Shown: positions 1-8,878 of the stretch, piece by piece
How the letters are laid out: each line of letters starts with the position of its first letter
Numbering within the stretch: the first letter of the stretch is position 1
Assembly (NCBI GenBank): GCA_023705945.1
Contig: BPTM01000115.1
Coordinates: 1 to 38,363, forward strand
Direction of reading: 5' to 3'
DNA length: 38,363 bases
Source of the DNA: Candidatus Heimdallarchaeota archaeon
GTDB taxonomy: Archaea > Asgardarchaeota > Heimdallarchaeia > Heimdallarchaeales > Heimdallarchaeaceae
Notes under the pieces: model-generated
Seen by the model: the letters and a program-made list of their open reading frames with translations, nothing else
What the model was told of the DNA's origin: nothing
The model's database searches: none
Translations under genes and position numbers: made by a program

Positions 1-536
1 GCATCGAGAAAATAGGTTTCATGATAGAATTCCTCATAGTCAGTTAAACCATCATCATCGCTATCAGAATCATAAGGATCAGTACCGTCTGCAATCTCCT
101 GCTTGTCTAGTAAACCATCGTTGTCTGTGTCTGGGTCAAGGTAATCAGTGTTATAGACACTTGTTTCGTCCCCATTTCCTATTCCATCCCCATCAGTATC
201 AATTGCACCATCTGCAGGATCTAGCGGATCATAGCCATGTGCTACTTCCCAGCCATCAGTTAATCCGTCATAATCTGTATCTGGTCTGCGGGGGTTCGTT
301 CCATAGGTGTTTACTTCTTCTCCATCATTAATGCCATCATCATCCGTATCGCTCTTAACAGGATTTGTTCTGCTTTGAAACTCTTCAAGATTAGTTAAGC
401 CATCGTTATCGGGGTCATTAGCAGCGTCATTAATATGTGGATCGAGGTAAAAACCTCTCGTGAAGTGTGCAAATTCCCATCCATCTGGCATTCCATCACC
501 ATCAGAATCAGGGTCACCAGAGTATAGTTTATACAC
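1..536 (-). CDS. Thrombospondin type-3 repeat (calcium-binding) protein, partial; C-terminus runs off the window, N-terminus unclear
   Basis: Reverse-strand translation by hand: ...YSGDPDSDGDGMPDGWEFAHF...NDPDNDGLTNLEEFQ...SDTDDDGINDGEEV...DTDYDGLTDGWEV...DTDGDGIGNGDE...DPDTDNDGLLDKQE...DSDSDDDGLTDYEEF. Repeated DxDxDG loops. Frame stays open upstream to about 677 with no ATG; 536 is a possible GTG start. Confidence 0.75.
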   Translation of the reverse strand, partial: MYKLYSGDPDSDGDGMPDGWEFAHFTRGFYLDPHINDAANDPDNDGLTNLEEFQSRTNPVKSDTDDDGINDGEEVNTYGTNPRRPDTDYDGLTDGWEVAHGYDPLDPADGAIDTDGDGIGNGDETSVYNTDYLDPDTDNDGLLDKQEIADGTDPYDSDSDDDGLTDYEEFYHETYFLD

Positions 537-600
537 TTTTTCTTTTATCTTTTCTATAAGATTATGTTTTTTATTCAATAACGATTTTTCTTGTAAATGC

Positions 601-669
601 TTCCTAGTTTGGTAGGATGCGTGCTTGGGGTGCACGTGGTCGCGAGTTCGAATCTTGTCTCGGTCACCA
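601..669 (+). tRNA. tRNA-Pro(GGG), 3' portion with encoded CCA; 5' acceptor strand not found (truncated, split or att-site copy)
   Basis: D-arm TCC-TAGTTTGGTA-GGA; anticodon arm CGTGC-TTGGGGT-GCACG (anticodon GGG at 627-629); T-arm GCGAG-TTCGAAT-CTTGT; 3' acceptor CTCGGTC then ACCA. No GACCGAG-like 5' strand directly upstream. Confidence 0.6.
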
Positions 670-2028
670 TCTTCTTTTTACCACTACTTTTTTTCTCAAA
701 ACCTTGTTTACTAATACTATCATTATTAATGTTACAGAAATTATAACAGGATAAGAAGCACTTGTTGATGCAGTATAAATCTCTCGTTGATTCTCTATTA
801 CACTCCAGTTCTTGCTCGCAAGAGCTACTAAACCATATAAGCAGGATTGACAAGTGATGTCTTCCTCACCAACTTTCTCAATAAAACCTTTATTCATCGA
901 AAAGCTTTCTGTAATTTTATTTTGCACTTCAATACCTACATTTCCAAGATTCATCAAATAAGAAACCAAAGTAAAAAGAGCTTGGTTTTTGATATAAACT
1001 TCCTCGTCAGAAGCATTAATGGCATGAACAAACCATTCATCATCCACAAAATCGTTTATTATTTGTTGATGAACATTGTAGCTACTTTTCTCAAAATTGG
1101 TGTATAATCTTTCTGCTTTGGATAAAGCAACTGTAAAAAATATTAGATCTTCAACTTCCGCATAATTTCTGCTTTCGTTTATTGAGTGATCATATTCTTG
1201 ATAAAGGATATTAGTTGTAGAATTAAAGAAAAGTTCTGATACGGAGTCTAATAAGCCTTGGATTAAGCTTTCAAAATGATATCCAGATACCCAGATATTC
1301 CCTGTTAGTAGTTTGTAAGTGGCAAGTACCCAGATTGCCATTGCTTGATCTATTAAGTAGCTCGAGTTACTAAATGGTTGAATAATTAGCCATTTTTCAT
1401 TGAACAAATAGGAATCAAGAGTTTTTAAAAGAACATTCTGTATCATAGCAGAACTAATGATATCTGAACTTGCTTCTAGAATAAACTTGCTTTGAAGTAA
1501 TGCATAGAGCCCAAAAAATTGATAGAAAATTGGCAATGGTTCACTTCGATTTTCATAAGTAATAAACGTATCATTCTCCAATGTATTAATAATTTGAGAA
1601 ATTTTGGTTTGAAAATCTTCTTGATCATGCTCAAATCCTGCTTGAGCAATTAAAGCATATGTTAGAGAGGAGAGGATGAGTAGCTCAGATGATGAGGTTT
1701 GCATGGTTTCATTAATAATTGGTAATCCAGTATTGTCGGTAAAATTAGTGAGTATCAGATTGATTGTTGTATCAACATGTTCTTGCATAGGATCTCTAAT
1801 TATCGGGTCAGGTCTGAGGAAGACAACAGGTAGAACTATAGATAATATGAGCATAAGTGATATGATAATCACTAGAAACATATTTTCTTTCAACAGAAAA
1901 CGGAACTTTCTTTTTACTCCTTTACCACTCTTTAATCTTGCTAGATTTTTCTGAGATTCTTTTAAGTACTCCCGTGCTTTTTTAATCTCAGTTGAAGAGT
2001 CATCAATTTCTTGTTTTTTCATTTTCAA
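664..2028 (-). CDS. Membrane-anchored protein with N-terminal coiled coil/TM, extracellular helical domain and C-terminal TM
   Basis: 454-aa ORF; TM segments NMFLVIIISLMLILSIVLPVVF and SYPVIISVTLIMIVLVNKVL; many Asn glycosylation-like sites between. Stop codon overlaps the tRNA 3' end. Confidence 0.75.
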   Translation of the reverse strand: MKMKKQEIDDSSTEIKKAREYLKESQKNLARLKSGKGVKRKFRFLLKENMFLVIIISLMLILSIVLPVVFLRPDPIIRDPMQEHVDTTINLILTNFTDNTGLPIINETMQTSSSELLILSSLTYALIAQAGFEHDQEDFQTKISQIINTLENDTFITYENRSEPLPIFYQFFGLYALLQSKFILEASSDIISSAMIQNVLLKTLDSYLFNEKWLIIQPFSNSSYLIDQAMAIWVLATYKLLTGNIWVSGYHFESLIQGLLDSVSELFFNSTTNILYQEYDHSINESRNYAEVEDLIFFTVALSKAERLYTNFEKSSYNVHQQIINDFVDDEWFVHAINASDEEVYIKNQALFTLVSYLMNLGNVGIEVQNKITESFSMNKGFIEKVGEEDITCQSCLYGLVALASKNWSVIENQREIYTASTSASYPVIISVTLIMIVLVNKVLRKKVVVKRRW

Positions 2029-2031
2029 CCT

Positions 2032-2802
2032 TCATTCTATTAGTTCTATTATATCTTTAAGCGAATTTAGGAACTCTTCTTGTGGTTGTTCTTCAAATGC
2101 ATGAATTCTTTCACTTAATATATTAAAGTAAGGTACTTCAACTACTTCACTAAATTTGTCTTTACCTATCTTTTTTAATTTTGCAAGATTTTCTTCAAAG
2201 ATTTCTTTGTCGGCTTCAACACCTTCTTCTTCTATCTTATTTATTATGAGAATCATTTTAGTTTCTTCTTGTAGCACATTGTAAATATTACTGCATAATT
2301 CTGCTATACCGAGAACATTTGAGGTACTAGGAGTAGCAATAAGTAATATCACATCAGAAATCATCATTGCATCTATTGAGCGGTAAAAGAATCCTGGAAT
2401 TGTATCAATGAGCATAAAATCATAATTCGTCTCAATATTTTTCTGCAAATTGAACATTTTTGCTAAATATTTTGCATCATCACGAGACAATTTATCTCGT
2501 TGTTTTGAGTGTTGTTTCAAGAATTCCATAGATGAGAATATCAAATCTAGATTAGCTTTTTCATCTATCTTACATGGAAAGATTATCTCTCCCAAAGTTT
2601 TTTCTTCAAGCAGATACTGAGATAAGAAGGATTGTTTTGTCATTTTGAAATATGACTGAAATGATGGAGCTCTAAGATCATAATCCAATGCTAAAACTTT
2701 TTTTTCTTGTTTTGCTAATATGCCTGCAATGTTCAATAGAAATGTGGTTTTACCAGTTCCCCCCTTATAACTATGTACACATACTGTTCTCATTCTAAGC
2801 AC
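2032..2802 (-). CDS. MinD/ParA-family ATPase
   Basis: Deviant Walker A 'YKGGTGKTTFLLNIAG', 'VLALDYDLRAPS', 'FMLIDTIPGF'. Confidence 0.92.
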   Translation of the reverse strand: MLRMRTVCVHSYKGGTGKTTFLLNIAGILAKQEKKVLALDYDLRAPSFQSYFKMTKQSFLSQYLLEEKTLGEIIFPCKIDEKANLDLIFSSMEFLKQHSKQRDKLSRDDAKYLAKMFNLQKNIETNYDFMLIDTIPGFFYRSIDAMMISDVILLIATPSTSNVLGIAELCSNIYNVLQEETKMILIINKIEEEGVEADKEIFEENLAKLKKIGKDKFSEVVEVPYFNILSERIHAFEEQPQEEFLNSLKDIIELIE

Positions 2803-3145
2803 TTTCTCCTAAGAAGTATTTAACTTCTGTTCCTTTCCATTCATCTTCAGAATTAGAGACTGGAACTCTTTTGCTTTGTAAAACACCGATATCTTTCAAT
2901 CTCCTAAGATATCGCGATTCTAAATTATGAGATCTTCCTGTAACTTCAGCAATCTCTGAACAAGTAGCTTCTTCAAGTGATTGAACTGTAAAATAGGTTT
3001 GTAAATGAGATTTAGGTATTTTCATTAGCAGATCTAGAGATGACATTGGTGCTGTTTCAATAGACAATTTTGCTTCTATACTCATTAGTCGGTTGTTCAT
3101 TTTTTCTAGTAATTCAACCATTTTTTTCAAGTATTTTTCTTCCAT
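2795..3145 (-). CDS. Winged-helix/HTH domain protein with N-terminal coiled coil
   Basis: 116-aa ORF; 'EEATCSEIAEVTGRSHNLESRYLRRLKDIGVLQSKRV' has wHTH character; overlaps the MinD-like ORF start. Confidence 0.7.
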   Translation of the reverse strand: MEEKYLKKMVELLEKMNNRLMSIEAKLSIETAPMSSLDLLMKIPKSHLQTYFTVQSLEEATCSEIAEVTGRSHNLESRYLRRLKDIGVLQSKRVPVSNSEDEWKGTEVKYFLGESA

Positions 3146-3165
3146 TAATTATGCATATAACTTAC

Positions 3166-3273
3166 TGCAATATAAATATTTCTACATATTGTGACATATT
3201 GATATATAATAAGTATACAAATTTAAAACGAAAAGTTTAAATAGTTTGCAATATAATGATATATTGATATAAT
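3166..3273. promoter_or_regulatory. Divergent intergenic region with repeated candidate operator motifs and TATA-like element
   Basis: TGCAATATA at 3166-3174 and 3247-3255; ACATATTG at 3184; ACATATTGATATATA at 3194-3208; ATATATTGATATAATA near 3258-3274; TTTAAATA TATA-like box at about 3236. Confidence 0.45.
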
Positions 3274-5391
3274 ATGAAGATGAATAGAAAAAACATTGTG
3301 ATTTTAGTTTTGGTGCTTGGTAGTTTATTATTTTCAAGCATTCAAGTTAATGGAATACAGGAGTCTGCGAACGTTGTTATTCAGACCTCTGAAGAAGAAA
3401 CAAACATTTTACATAGTGTAACAGTTGAGATGGTAACTGACCTGCCCTCACATAGAGAAGACAAGATTCCTAGCATTTTACCTGATGGAATGTTTATAGC
3501 TCAGTTCAATGTGACAAACTTATCAAATATCAATTTGAATTCTCTTGAGCTTTCTATTTCTACTAATGAGTATGGATTCATCATGAACCCAATTATTTCT
3601 GCAACCGGTAGTTTAGCTCGGAACGAATCTTGGTTATCTGAAGGATACATTATCGATCTCATATCGCCCAGTACAGTTGTGTCAAAACCACTAGATTTAG
3701 CGATAATACTCGATCAATCGGGTTCAATGGGAGATGAAATTTCTGTACTTACTGACGATTTAGTTGGAGTTATAAATCAAATTAGTGCTAATGTTCCTGA
3801 TTTACAAACTGGTTTAATACTCTTTGGAGGTTCTTCTTCCAATCCGTATAATGATGAATCACTTGTAACTCCTCTAACTGAGGATATATCCACCATAGTA
3901 GAAGTTCTCAGTAATACAGAAGCTGGTGGCAGTCATGAGCCTTGGGGAGACGCTCTATGGGTTGCTCAGAACAGATTAGATTGGAGAGAAGATTCAGTCA
4001 AATTAATAGTTCTTATTACTGATGAGCCTTGTGATGGAGGAAATGTTATTGGTTATGGTGGAACAGAGGACTATGATGGGGAGCTTCTTTACGAATTATT
4101 TGCGAGTTTGAAATCTCAAGGATTTATCTTATGTACAGTTGCTGCAAGTGGTGCAGATGCATTAACACTTAAACAATTAGAAATTGCAGCGGAAACAACA
4201 GCTGGAACCTATATAGTTCTTGGTGGAGACGGTCCTCAAACTAGTGATCTCCCAGACATTATTGGAGAATTAGTCGTTAAATATGCTGTAGAGTTAAACC
4301 TTAGGATTGATGTATCTCTAAGCCATCTTAATCACGATTACATTAGAGAGTATAGAGAATTAACTTTTGTCGTACTGATAGATGATCTACCTCCAGAAAT
4401 TGATACTTGGGAATATTTCAGTGAGGATTTCTTCAATGATGATAAGATTGTTAATGTTTTATTTGAAATTAAAGATGTAACCGGAGTACCATTTGTCGAG
4501 ATATATTACCAATTCAATAATGTTAGTTTCTGGACAACCACTAGTGCGACTCACATAGACGAGGGTTCATATCTATTATCTTTAGTTTTTACAGAATCTG
4601 AAGACTATCTATATTACCAAGTTTATACAGAGGATTGGTTGGGTAATGATGTTCTCTCGGAAGTTTATACCATTGATTTACGACTTGCAGAAGAGAATTC
4701 AAGGTTATATGTGGGTAAGAAGAGAGAGCTTGTATTAGTACCATACCAACAGATCACCTTTAAGCTAATAGGAGCAGAAGAGGAAGGAGTAAAGGGTCCT
4801 GAAGAAAATTCCACAGCAATAATTTTCTCTGAAACTAACGTGGGATTCGATATTATTGCAGCAGATATAGATGAATCAACCATTATAGTTGATCAGGACA
4901 ATTGTACAATTGCAAGTTTCAATATTGAACCTGAACATACAGTAAAAGTGTCATTTATCTCATCGGAATTCGTTGAAATTCATGTAGTAAATGTACTCAG
5001 GGAGACCTTAGAATTTGCACAAGAAATAAACAAATATCTCGGAGTTGAAGATGTTTTTCTATATGAATTAGACAATAGAATGCATGAAACTAGAGAACGG
5101 AGTATAGTTGCAGATTCTCAGCTAGTTCAGACAAGTATTCTAGTTTTTGATGCTGAGACATGGGAACTTCTTATCAAAGGTAGCTCAGAGGTCGTTTTAC
5201 CAAATATCACATGTTACGTATTAATCTTTGCAACTTATCACACAGGAGATGTCTTTATCACCTTTACATATGATGACCTCTATGACCCTTGGGGGCATTA
5301 TTATTCAGGGGTCGCTGCATATTGGCCATTCTTTGCAGCAATACTAGGAATTGCCAGTATAGTCATTCTAAGAAAAAAACAGAAAAAGTGA
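3274..5391 (+). CDS. Secreted/membrane-anchored von Willebrand factor A (VWA) domain protein
   Basis: N-terminal signal-like helix; MIDAS 'DLAIILDQSGSMGDE', 'LIVLITDEPCDGG'; C-terminal TM 'YWPFFAAILGIASIVILRKKQKK'. Confidence 0.9.
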   Translation: MKMNRKNIVILVLVLGSLLFSSIQVNGIQESANVVIQTSEEETNILHSVTVEMVTDLPSHREDKIPSILPDGMFIAQFNVTNLSNINLNSLELSISTNEYGFIMNPIISATGSLARNESWLSEGYIIDLISPSTVVSKPLDLAIILDQSGSMGDEISVLTDDLVGVINQISANVPDLQTGLILFGGSSSNPYNDESLVTPLTEDISTIVEVLSNTEAGGSHEPWGDALWVAQNRLDWREDSVKLIVLITDEPCDGGNVIGYGGTEDYDGELLYELFASLKSQGFILCTVAASGADALTLKQLEIAAETTAGTYIVLGGDGPQTSDLPDIIGELVVKYAVELNLRIDVSLSHLNHDYIREYRELTFVVLIDDLPPEIDTWEYFSEDFFNDDKIVNVLFEIKDVTGVPFVEIYYQFNNVSFWTTTSATHIDEGSYLLSLVFTESEDYLYYQVYTEDWLGNDVLSEVYTIDLRLAEENSRLYVGKKRELVLVPYQQITFKLIGAEEEGVKGPEENSTAIIFSETNVGFDIIAADIDESTIIVDQDNCTIASFNIEPEHTVKVSFISSEFVEIHVVNVLRETLEFAQEINKYLGVEDVFLYELDNRMHETRERSIVADSQLVQTSILVFDAETWELLIKGSSEVVLPNITCYVLIFATYHTGDVFITFTYDDLYDPWGHYYSGVAAYWPFFAAILGIASIVILRKKQKK

Positions 5392-5395
5392 TAAA

Positions 5396-6709
5396 ATGAA
5401 ACCATCAAAATTTTTCTCCTTCTTTTTTTTAGTGGCACTATTATTAGTGGTATTCATTAACGTTCATACATTAGAAGCTAATGACCAAATTAATGAAATT
5501 ACAGGAGAGCTTTTTTACAAAAGAGTTGATTATGAACACAATAACTCTTTAGTTTATGTTTTTGTTGATGGAGAAGAATTGAATTTGAATATTCAATGCG
5601 ATACATGGTATAACACAGTAGGATCAGGATATCAAGGATTGCTAATTGAAATCAAAGATGACATTACAGAAGAGATTGTAAAAAGTTGGTTAATATTGTA
5701 TGGTGATAAAGTAGATCATCACTTCACGACGGAACTGGCTCTTGTAGGAGTTTATAAGATTGTATTCTCAGCACTCAATATTGACACCGTTGACTTTCGT
5801 TGGCAAATCGAAAATAACATTCCAATATGGACTTACGACATATCAATAAACAATCTAGAAAGTATCTATTTTGGAATTGAGCGCTTTGCAGAATACTATA
5901 CTAGCATTGAAAAGATGGTCATACAATTAACCACTCAAGAGTGGACAGATATTAAGTTCTCTGTTTCATTTGAAACTGTTGATAATCAAACAGTTGGAAA
6001 TTTTGTAGGAAATTTTAGTTTAGAAAGAAATATTGTAGAAACATTGAACTTTGAAGAAGGGTTAAGACCACATCAATGGTATAAGATTAGTTTTTATTGC
6101 CCAATTGATAGAAATGATAGTTTAGTAACCTTCAAGCTTTTCTATGATCATCAGCAACTAGAGAATACAGCTAGAATCTTTCTTTCTATAGGAGATATTG
6201 CATTAGATGAAATCCCTCTGGACACACTGCATGCTCATCCAAATTTTCTCTGGAAAAAACAAGAAATAATCATCCCGGATCCAAAACCACCTATGCTCCC
6301 GTATAATCCCATCGATACAATCAAGTATGTCCTCATCGCAATTTATCTAGTTCTATTTAACGGTACAATTCTTTGGGGACTCATTAGATTTGGGAAAGAA
6401 AAGAAGAAGAAGGATAATAAAATTGATGTGGCGTCTGAAAAATATAGCGCTATTGAAAATAACACTGTATCATATTCACCTGAAACCTATTATCCTGTAA
6501 ATTTTAAATCTGAAACACCAGAATATAATCTTGTTACAGATTCTGATATTAAGATAATTTGTTCAATTTGTCTCCAGATAATACAAAAACCAAAGGACAT
6601 CATCCGTTGTCCATCTTGCGATATTGCTTATCACAAACATCATTTGTATGAATGGTTGAAAATGAACAGAAATTGTCCAACATGTAAAGTAAAATTACGA
6701 ATAACTTAG
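5396..6709 (+). CDS. Single-pass membrane protein with extracellular beta-rich domain and C-terminal RING-like zinc domain
   Basis: Signal-like N-terminus; TM 'IKYVLIAIYLVLFNGTILWGLI'; C-terminus 'CSICLQIIQKPKDIIRCPSCDIAYHKHHLYEWLKMNRNCPTC'. Starts 4 nt after the VWA stop. Confidence 0.85.
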   Translation: MKPSKFFSFFFLVALLLVVFINVHTLEANDQINEITGELFYKRVDYEHNNSLVYVFVDGEELNLNIQCDTWYNTVGSGYQGLLIEIKDDITEEIVKSWLILYGDKVDHHFTTELALVGVYKIVFSALNIDTVDFRWQIENNIPIWTYDISINNLESIYFGIERFAEYYTSIEKMVIQLTTQEWTDIKFSVSFETVDNQTVGNFVGNFSLERNIVETLNFEEGLRPHQWYKISFYCPIDRNDSLVTFKLFYDHQQLENTARIFLSIGDIALDEIPLDTLHAHPNFLWKKQEIIIPDPKPPMLPYNPIDTIKYVLIAIYLVLFNGTILWGLIRFGKEKKKKDNKIDVASEKYSAIENNTVSYSPETYYPVNFKSETPEYNLVTDSDIKIICSICLQIIQKPKDIIRCPSCDIAYHKHHLYEWLKMNRNCPTCKVKLRIT

Positions 6710-6837
6710 AGTTATTCCTCCTTTTACTTAAAGATTTACTGTATTGATAGATATTATTGTTCGGTGTTTTAAAAGAGATGTGATGTAATAATAGGTTTTT
6801 TAAACTCATTATTTGAAGAGACATTGATTAAATCGGA

Positions 6838-7080
6838 GTGATTACAATGACACAAGCTGCTTACATCTTGCTAAATGTTCAACAGGGAATGCTAGAAGCC
6901 GTTCAAGATGGTTTACATGAAATGAAAGAAGTTAAAGAAGTATATGCTGTATACGGCATCTATGATCTTATTGTTAAAATTGAATTTGAATCTATGGATG
7001 AATTGAAGAACCAAGTTTTGAACAATAATATCATTATCGAGGGAGTTAAGAATTCAATGACAATGATTTGTGTTAATTAG
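6838..7080 (+). CDS. Stand-alone Lrp/AsnC C-terminal (RAM) domain protein
   Basis: 80 aa 'AAYILLNVQQGMLEAVQDGLHEMKEVKEVYAVYGIYDLIVKIEFESMDELKNQV' without HTH. Confidence 0.85.
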   Translation: MITMTQAAYILLNVQQGMLEAVQDGLHEMKEVKEVYAVYGIYDLIVKIEFESMDELKNQVLNNNIIIEGVKNSMTMICVN

Positions 7081-8282
7081 CTCTTGTAAGAATCTTTAGA
7101 TTTAGTTAAGATATTATGTATTCTTTCTACTAGTACCGTCGCAGGAATATCAAAGGTAGTAATTTTTGCCCTCCTTCCTCGTTTACCCTCTTGTATAGGT
7201 CCGACGGTTTTTCCAATAATTCCTACTTTGTGCAGAGTTTCCACAGCACTTCTAAAAGTGGATTTACCTCTTACTTCTTCGTTGTATTCTTCACAACAAA
7301 GGACATAACTATCGTAGCTATCATCAACTGTAGTCGATGTAATCCCTTTTGTAGAAAGTTTTCGAGCAACACCTAAAGCTGCAAGTAGTTCATGTTGTCT
7401 TAAATCTTTTAACACATCTCTGCGTAATTCTGGATAAATATCAGCTCTTGCTGCACGTATATATTCTGGATTGATAAATGATTCATGTTTAAGATCCGCG
7501 AGTTTACCTGAACGATAAAGAATTTCTAAACCATGTCTTGCATTTTGAGAAGCTGCACAGATATCTGCTATTAAATTAAGGGTTTCATCAGAATAGGAGG
7601 TGGGATATAATGCTGTTTGAGCTCTGTACTCTAAGATTTGAAGTAGTTTATCTCTATCATATCCAGATAAATCAATCTGATCATGGATATGTCCCGACAA
7701 TGGTACGTTCAGTAAAGAACGCCACTCAATTGGTCTTGAAATCACAATTGTTGAAATCATAGATTTTTCAGAACCAAAATATTCTCCTGCATGAAAGATG
7801 CTCAATATATCTTCTGAGTTTAACATATTAGCTTCATCAATTGCAATTATCAATCGAATTTTCTCTATTGTTAATCGTTTAACCAGCATGTCGAGAATTT
7901 CTTCGTCACTAAACCCACGGGATTGAATATGGAAATGTTCTGAAAGGATATTTCTTAGGATAGCTGTTTTACTTCGAAATGAATGGCAATTATAATAAAG
8001 AAATTTCACATTGATGTTTCTATTATTAGCTGTTTCTTCGAATTTTTTCATTGTGTATTTACACAAAGCAGTTTTTCCCATTCCTGCGTCTCCTACTATG
8101 GCAACATTTACAGAGAAAGATCCTTCTTGCCCTAGCAAGGATCTGAAATTTCTTACTAATCTCTCAATTTCTTCTTCTCTAGTAGGTAATTCTATAGGTA
8201 CATACTCAGGATAAAGAGTAGATTCACTTTTAAAAATAGATTTTCCAAACATTGCGTTCTCGACATTACCAAATCCAGACAT
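7077..8282 (-). CDS. cdc6: Orc1/Cdc6-family replication initiator ATPase
   Basis: 'LPTREEEIERL', Walker A 'GDAGMGKTALCKY', 'LIIAIDEANML', 'NARHGLEILYRSGKLA', C-terminal winged-helix region. Confidence 0.9.
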   Translation of the reverse strand: MSGFGNVENAMFGKSIFKSESTLYPEYVPIELPTREEEIERLVRNFRSLLGQEGSFSVNVAIVGDAGMGKTALCKYTMKKFEETANNRNINVKFLYYNCHSFRSKTAILRNILSEHFHIQSRGFSDEEILDMLVKRLTIEKIRLIIAIDEANMLNSEDILSIFHAGEYFGSEKSMISTIVISRPIEWRSLLNVPLSGHIHDQIDLSGYDRDKLLQILEYRAQTALYPTSYSDETLNLIADICAASQNARHGLEILYRSGKLADLKHESFINPEYIRAARADIYPELRRDVLKDLRQHELLAALGVARKLSTKGITSTTVDDSYDSYVLCCEEYNEEVRGKSTFRSAVETLHKVGIIGKTVGPIQEGKRGRRAKITTFDIPATVLVERIHNILTKSKDSYKS

Positions 8283-8353
8283 AGAAATCCCTTTAACAAA
8301 AATAAATGATGCTGTTAATAAAAAATCTTCCGCTTGATTTAAACTTACATTTG

Positions 8354-8420
8354 CATTGGATTACTAATATTTGGACAATAACAAATTTTTTTAAAACCAA
8401 ATTCCAATGATAAACAAACC
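8354..8420. promoter_or_regulatory. Candidate origin-recognition-box-like inverted motif pair upstream of cdc6
   Basis: CATTGGA at 8354-8360 and TTCCAATGATAAACAAACC at 8402-8420 in inverted orientation, separated by A/T-rich DNA; the second resembles archaeal mini-ORB TTCCAGTGGAAACAAA. Confidence 0.3.
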
Positions 8421-8876
8421 ATGGACAACGATGAAATGAAAAACGATGAAATAAAAGTCCATCTAATTGACTTTGATGATGTCCCAGCGCATGCTTTTCC
8501 ATTTTTCACATCTTATCGAATGTTCTTTGATGAAGAAATCAAATGTTATGGTTTCTTTCAGAATGAGGAAATAGTTGCAGTTTCAGCTGTAATTCCTGAC
8601 GACCCAAATTCAGAGAGTATCTTTATGTCAGTAGGATGTCCTATAATTTACGTATTTGAGGTTCGCGAAGATATGAGAAGAAAAGGGATTGGACAAATAA
8701 GTGCTGAAATCCTAGTTCGAGACATAATTAATAACGATACAGTTCAACTATGTTGTTCTCCCTTTGTTACTCCTTTCTGGCAAAAAATTGGTTTTAATAT
8801 TTCATTTTTTGATCAAAGTCTTTATATGCATAGAATGGTTTTGAAAAAGGAGAAAAAAGAAGATTCAGAGGATTGA
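8421..8876 (+). CDS. GNAT-family N-acetyltransferase
   Basis: 'VFEVREDMRRKGIGQISAEILVRDI' matches GNAT motif A; C-terminal 'CSPFVTPFWQKIGF'. Confidence 0.85.
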   Translation: MDNDEMKNDEIKVHLIDFDDVPAHAFPFFTSYRMFFDEEIKCYGFFQNEEIVAVSAVIPDDPNSESIFMSVGCPIIYVFEVREDMRRKGIGQISAEILVRDIINNDTVQLCCSPFVTPFWQKIGFNISFFDQSLYMHRMVLKKEKKEDSED

Positions 8877-8878
8877 AT

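Noticed and set aside
441-447. GATCGAG could pair with the tRNA 3' acceptor CTCGGTC as a distant 5' strand
   Set aside because: It lies ~150 nt upstream inside the TSP3 coding repeat, the next base is not T8, and one pair is a wobble; likely chance.
575-853. 92-aa minus-strand ORF (MSILLIWF...KKMVTETRFELATTCTPSTHPTK)
   Set aside because: Lies largely antisense to the tRNA segment and out of frame with the 664-2028 CDS; 'VTETRFELATTCTPSTHPTK' is antisense tRNA translation.
6600-6824. 74-aa minus-strand ORF
   Set aside because: Antisense to the RING domain coding end; no domain-like features.
8293-8502. 69-aa minus-strand ORF
   Set aside because: Antisense to the GNAT gene start and promoter; composition is not protein-like.
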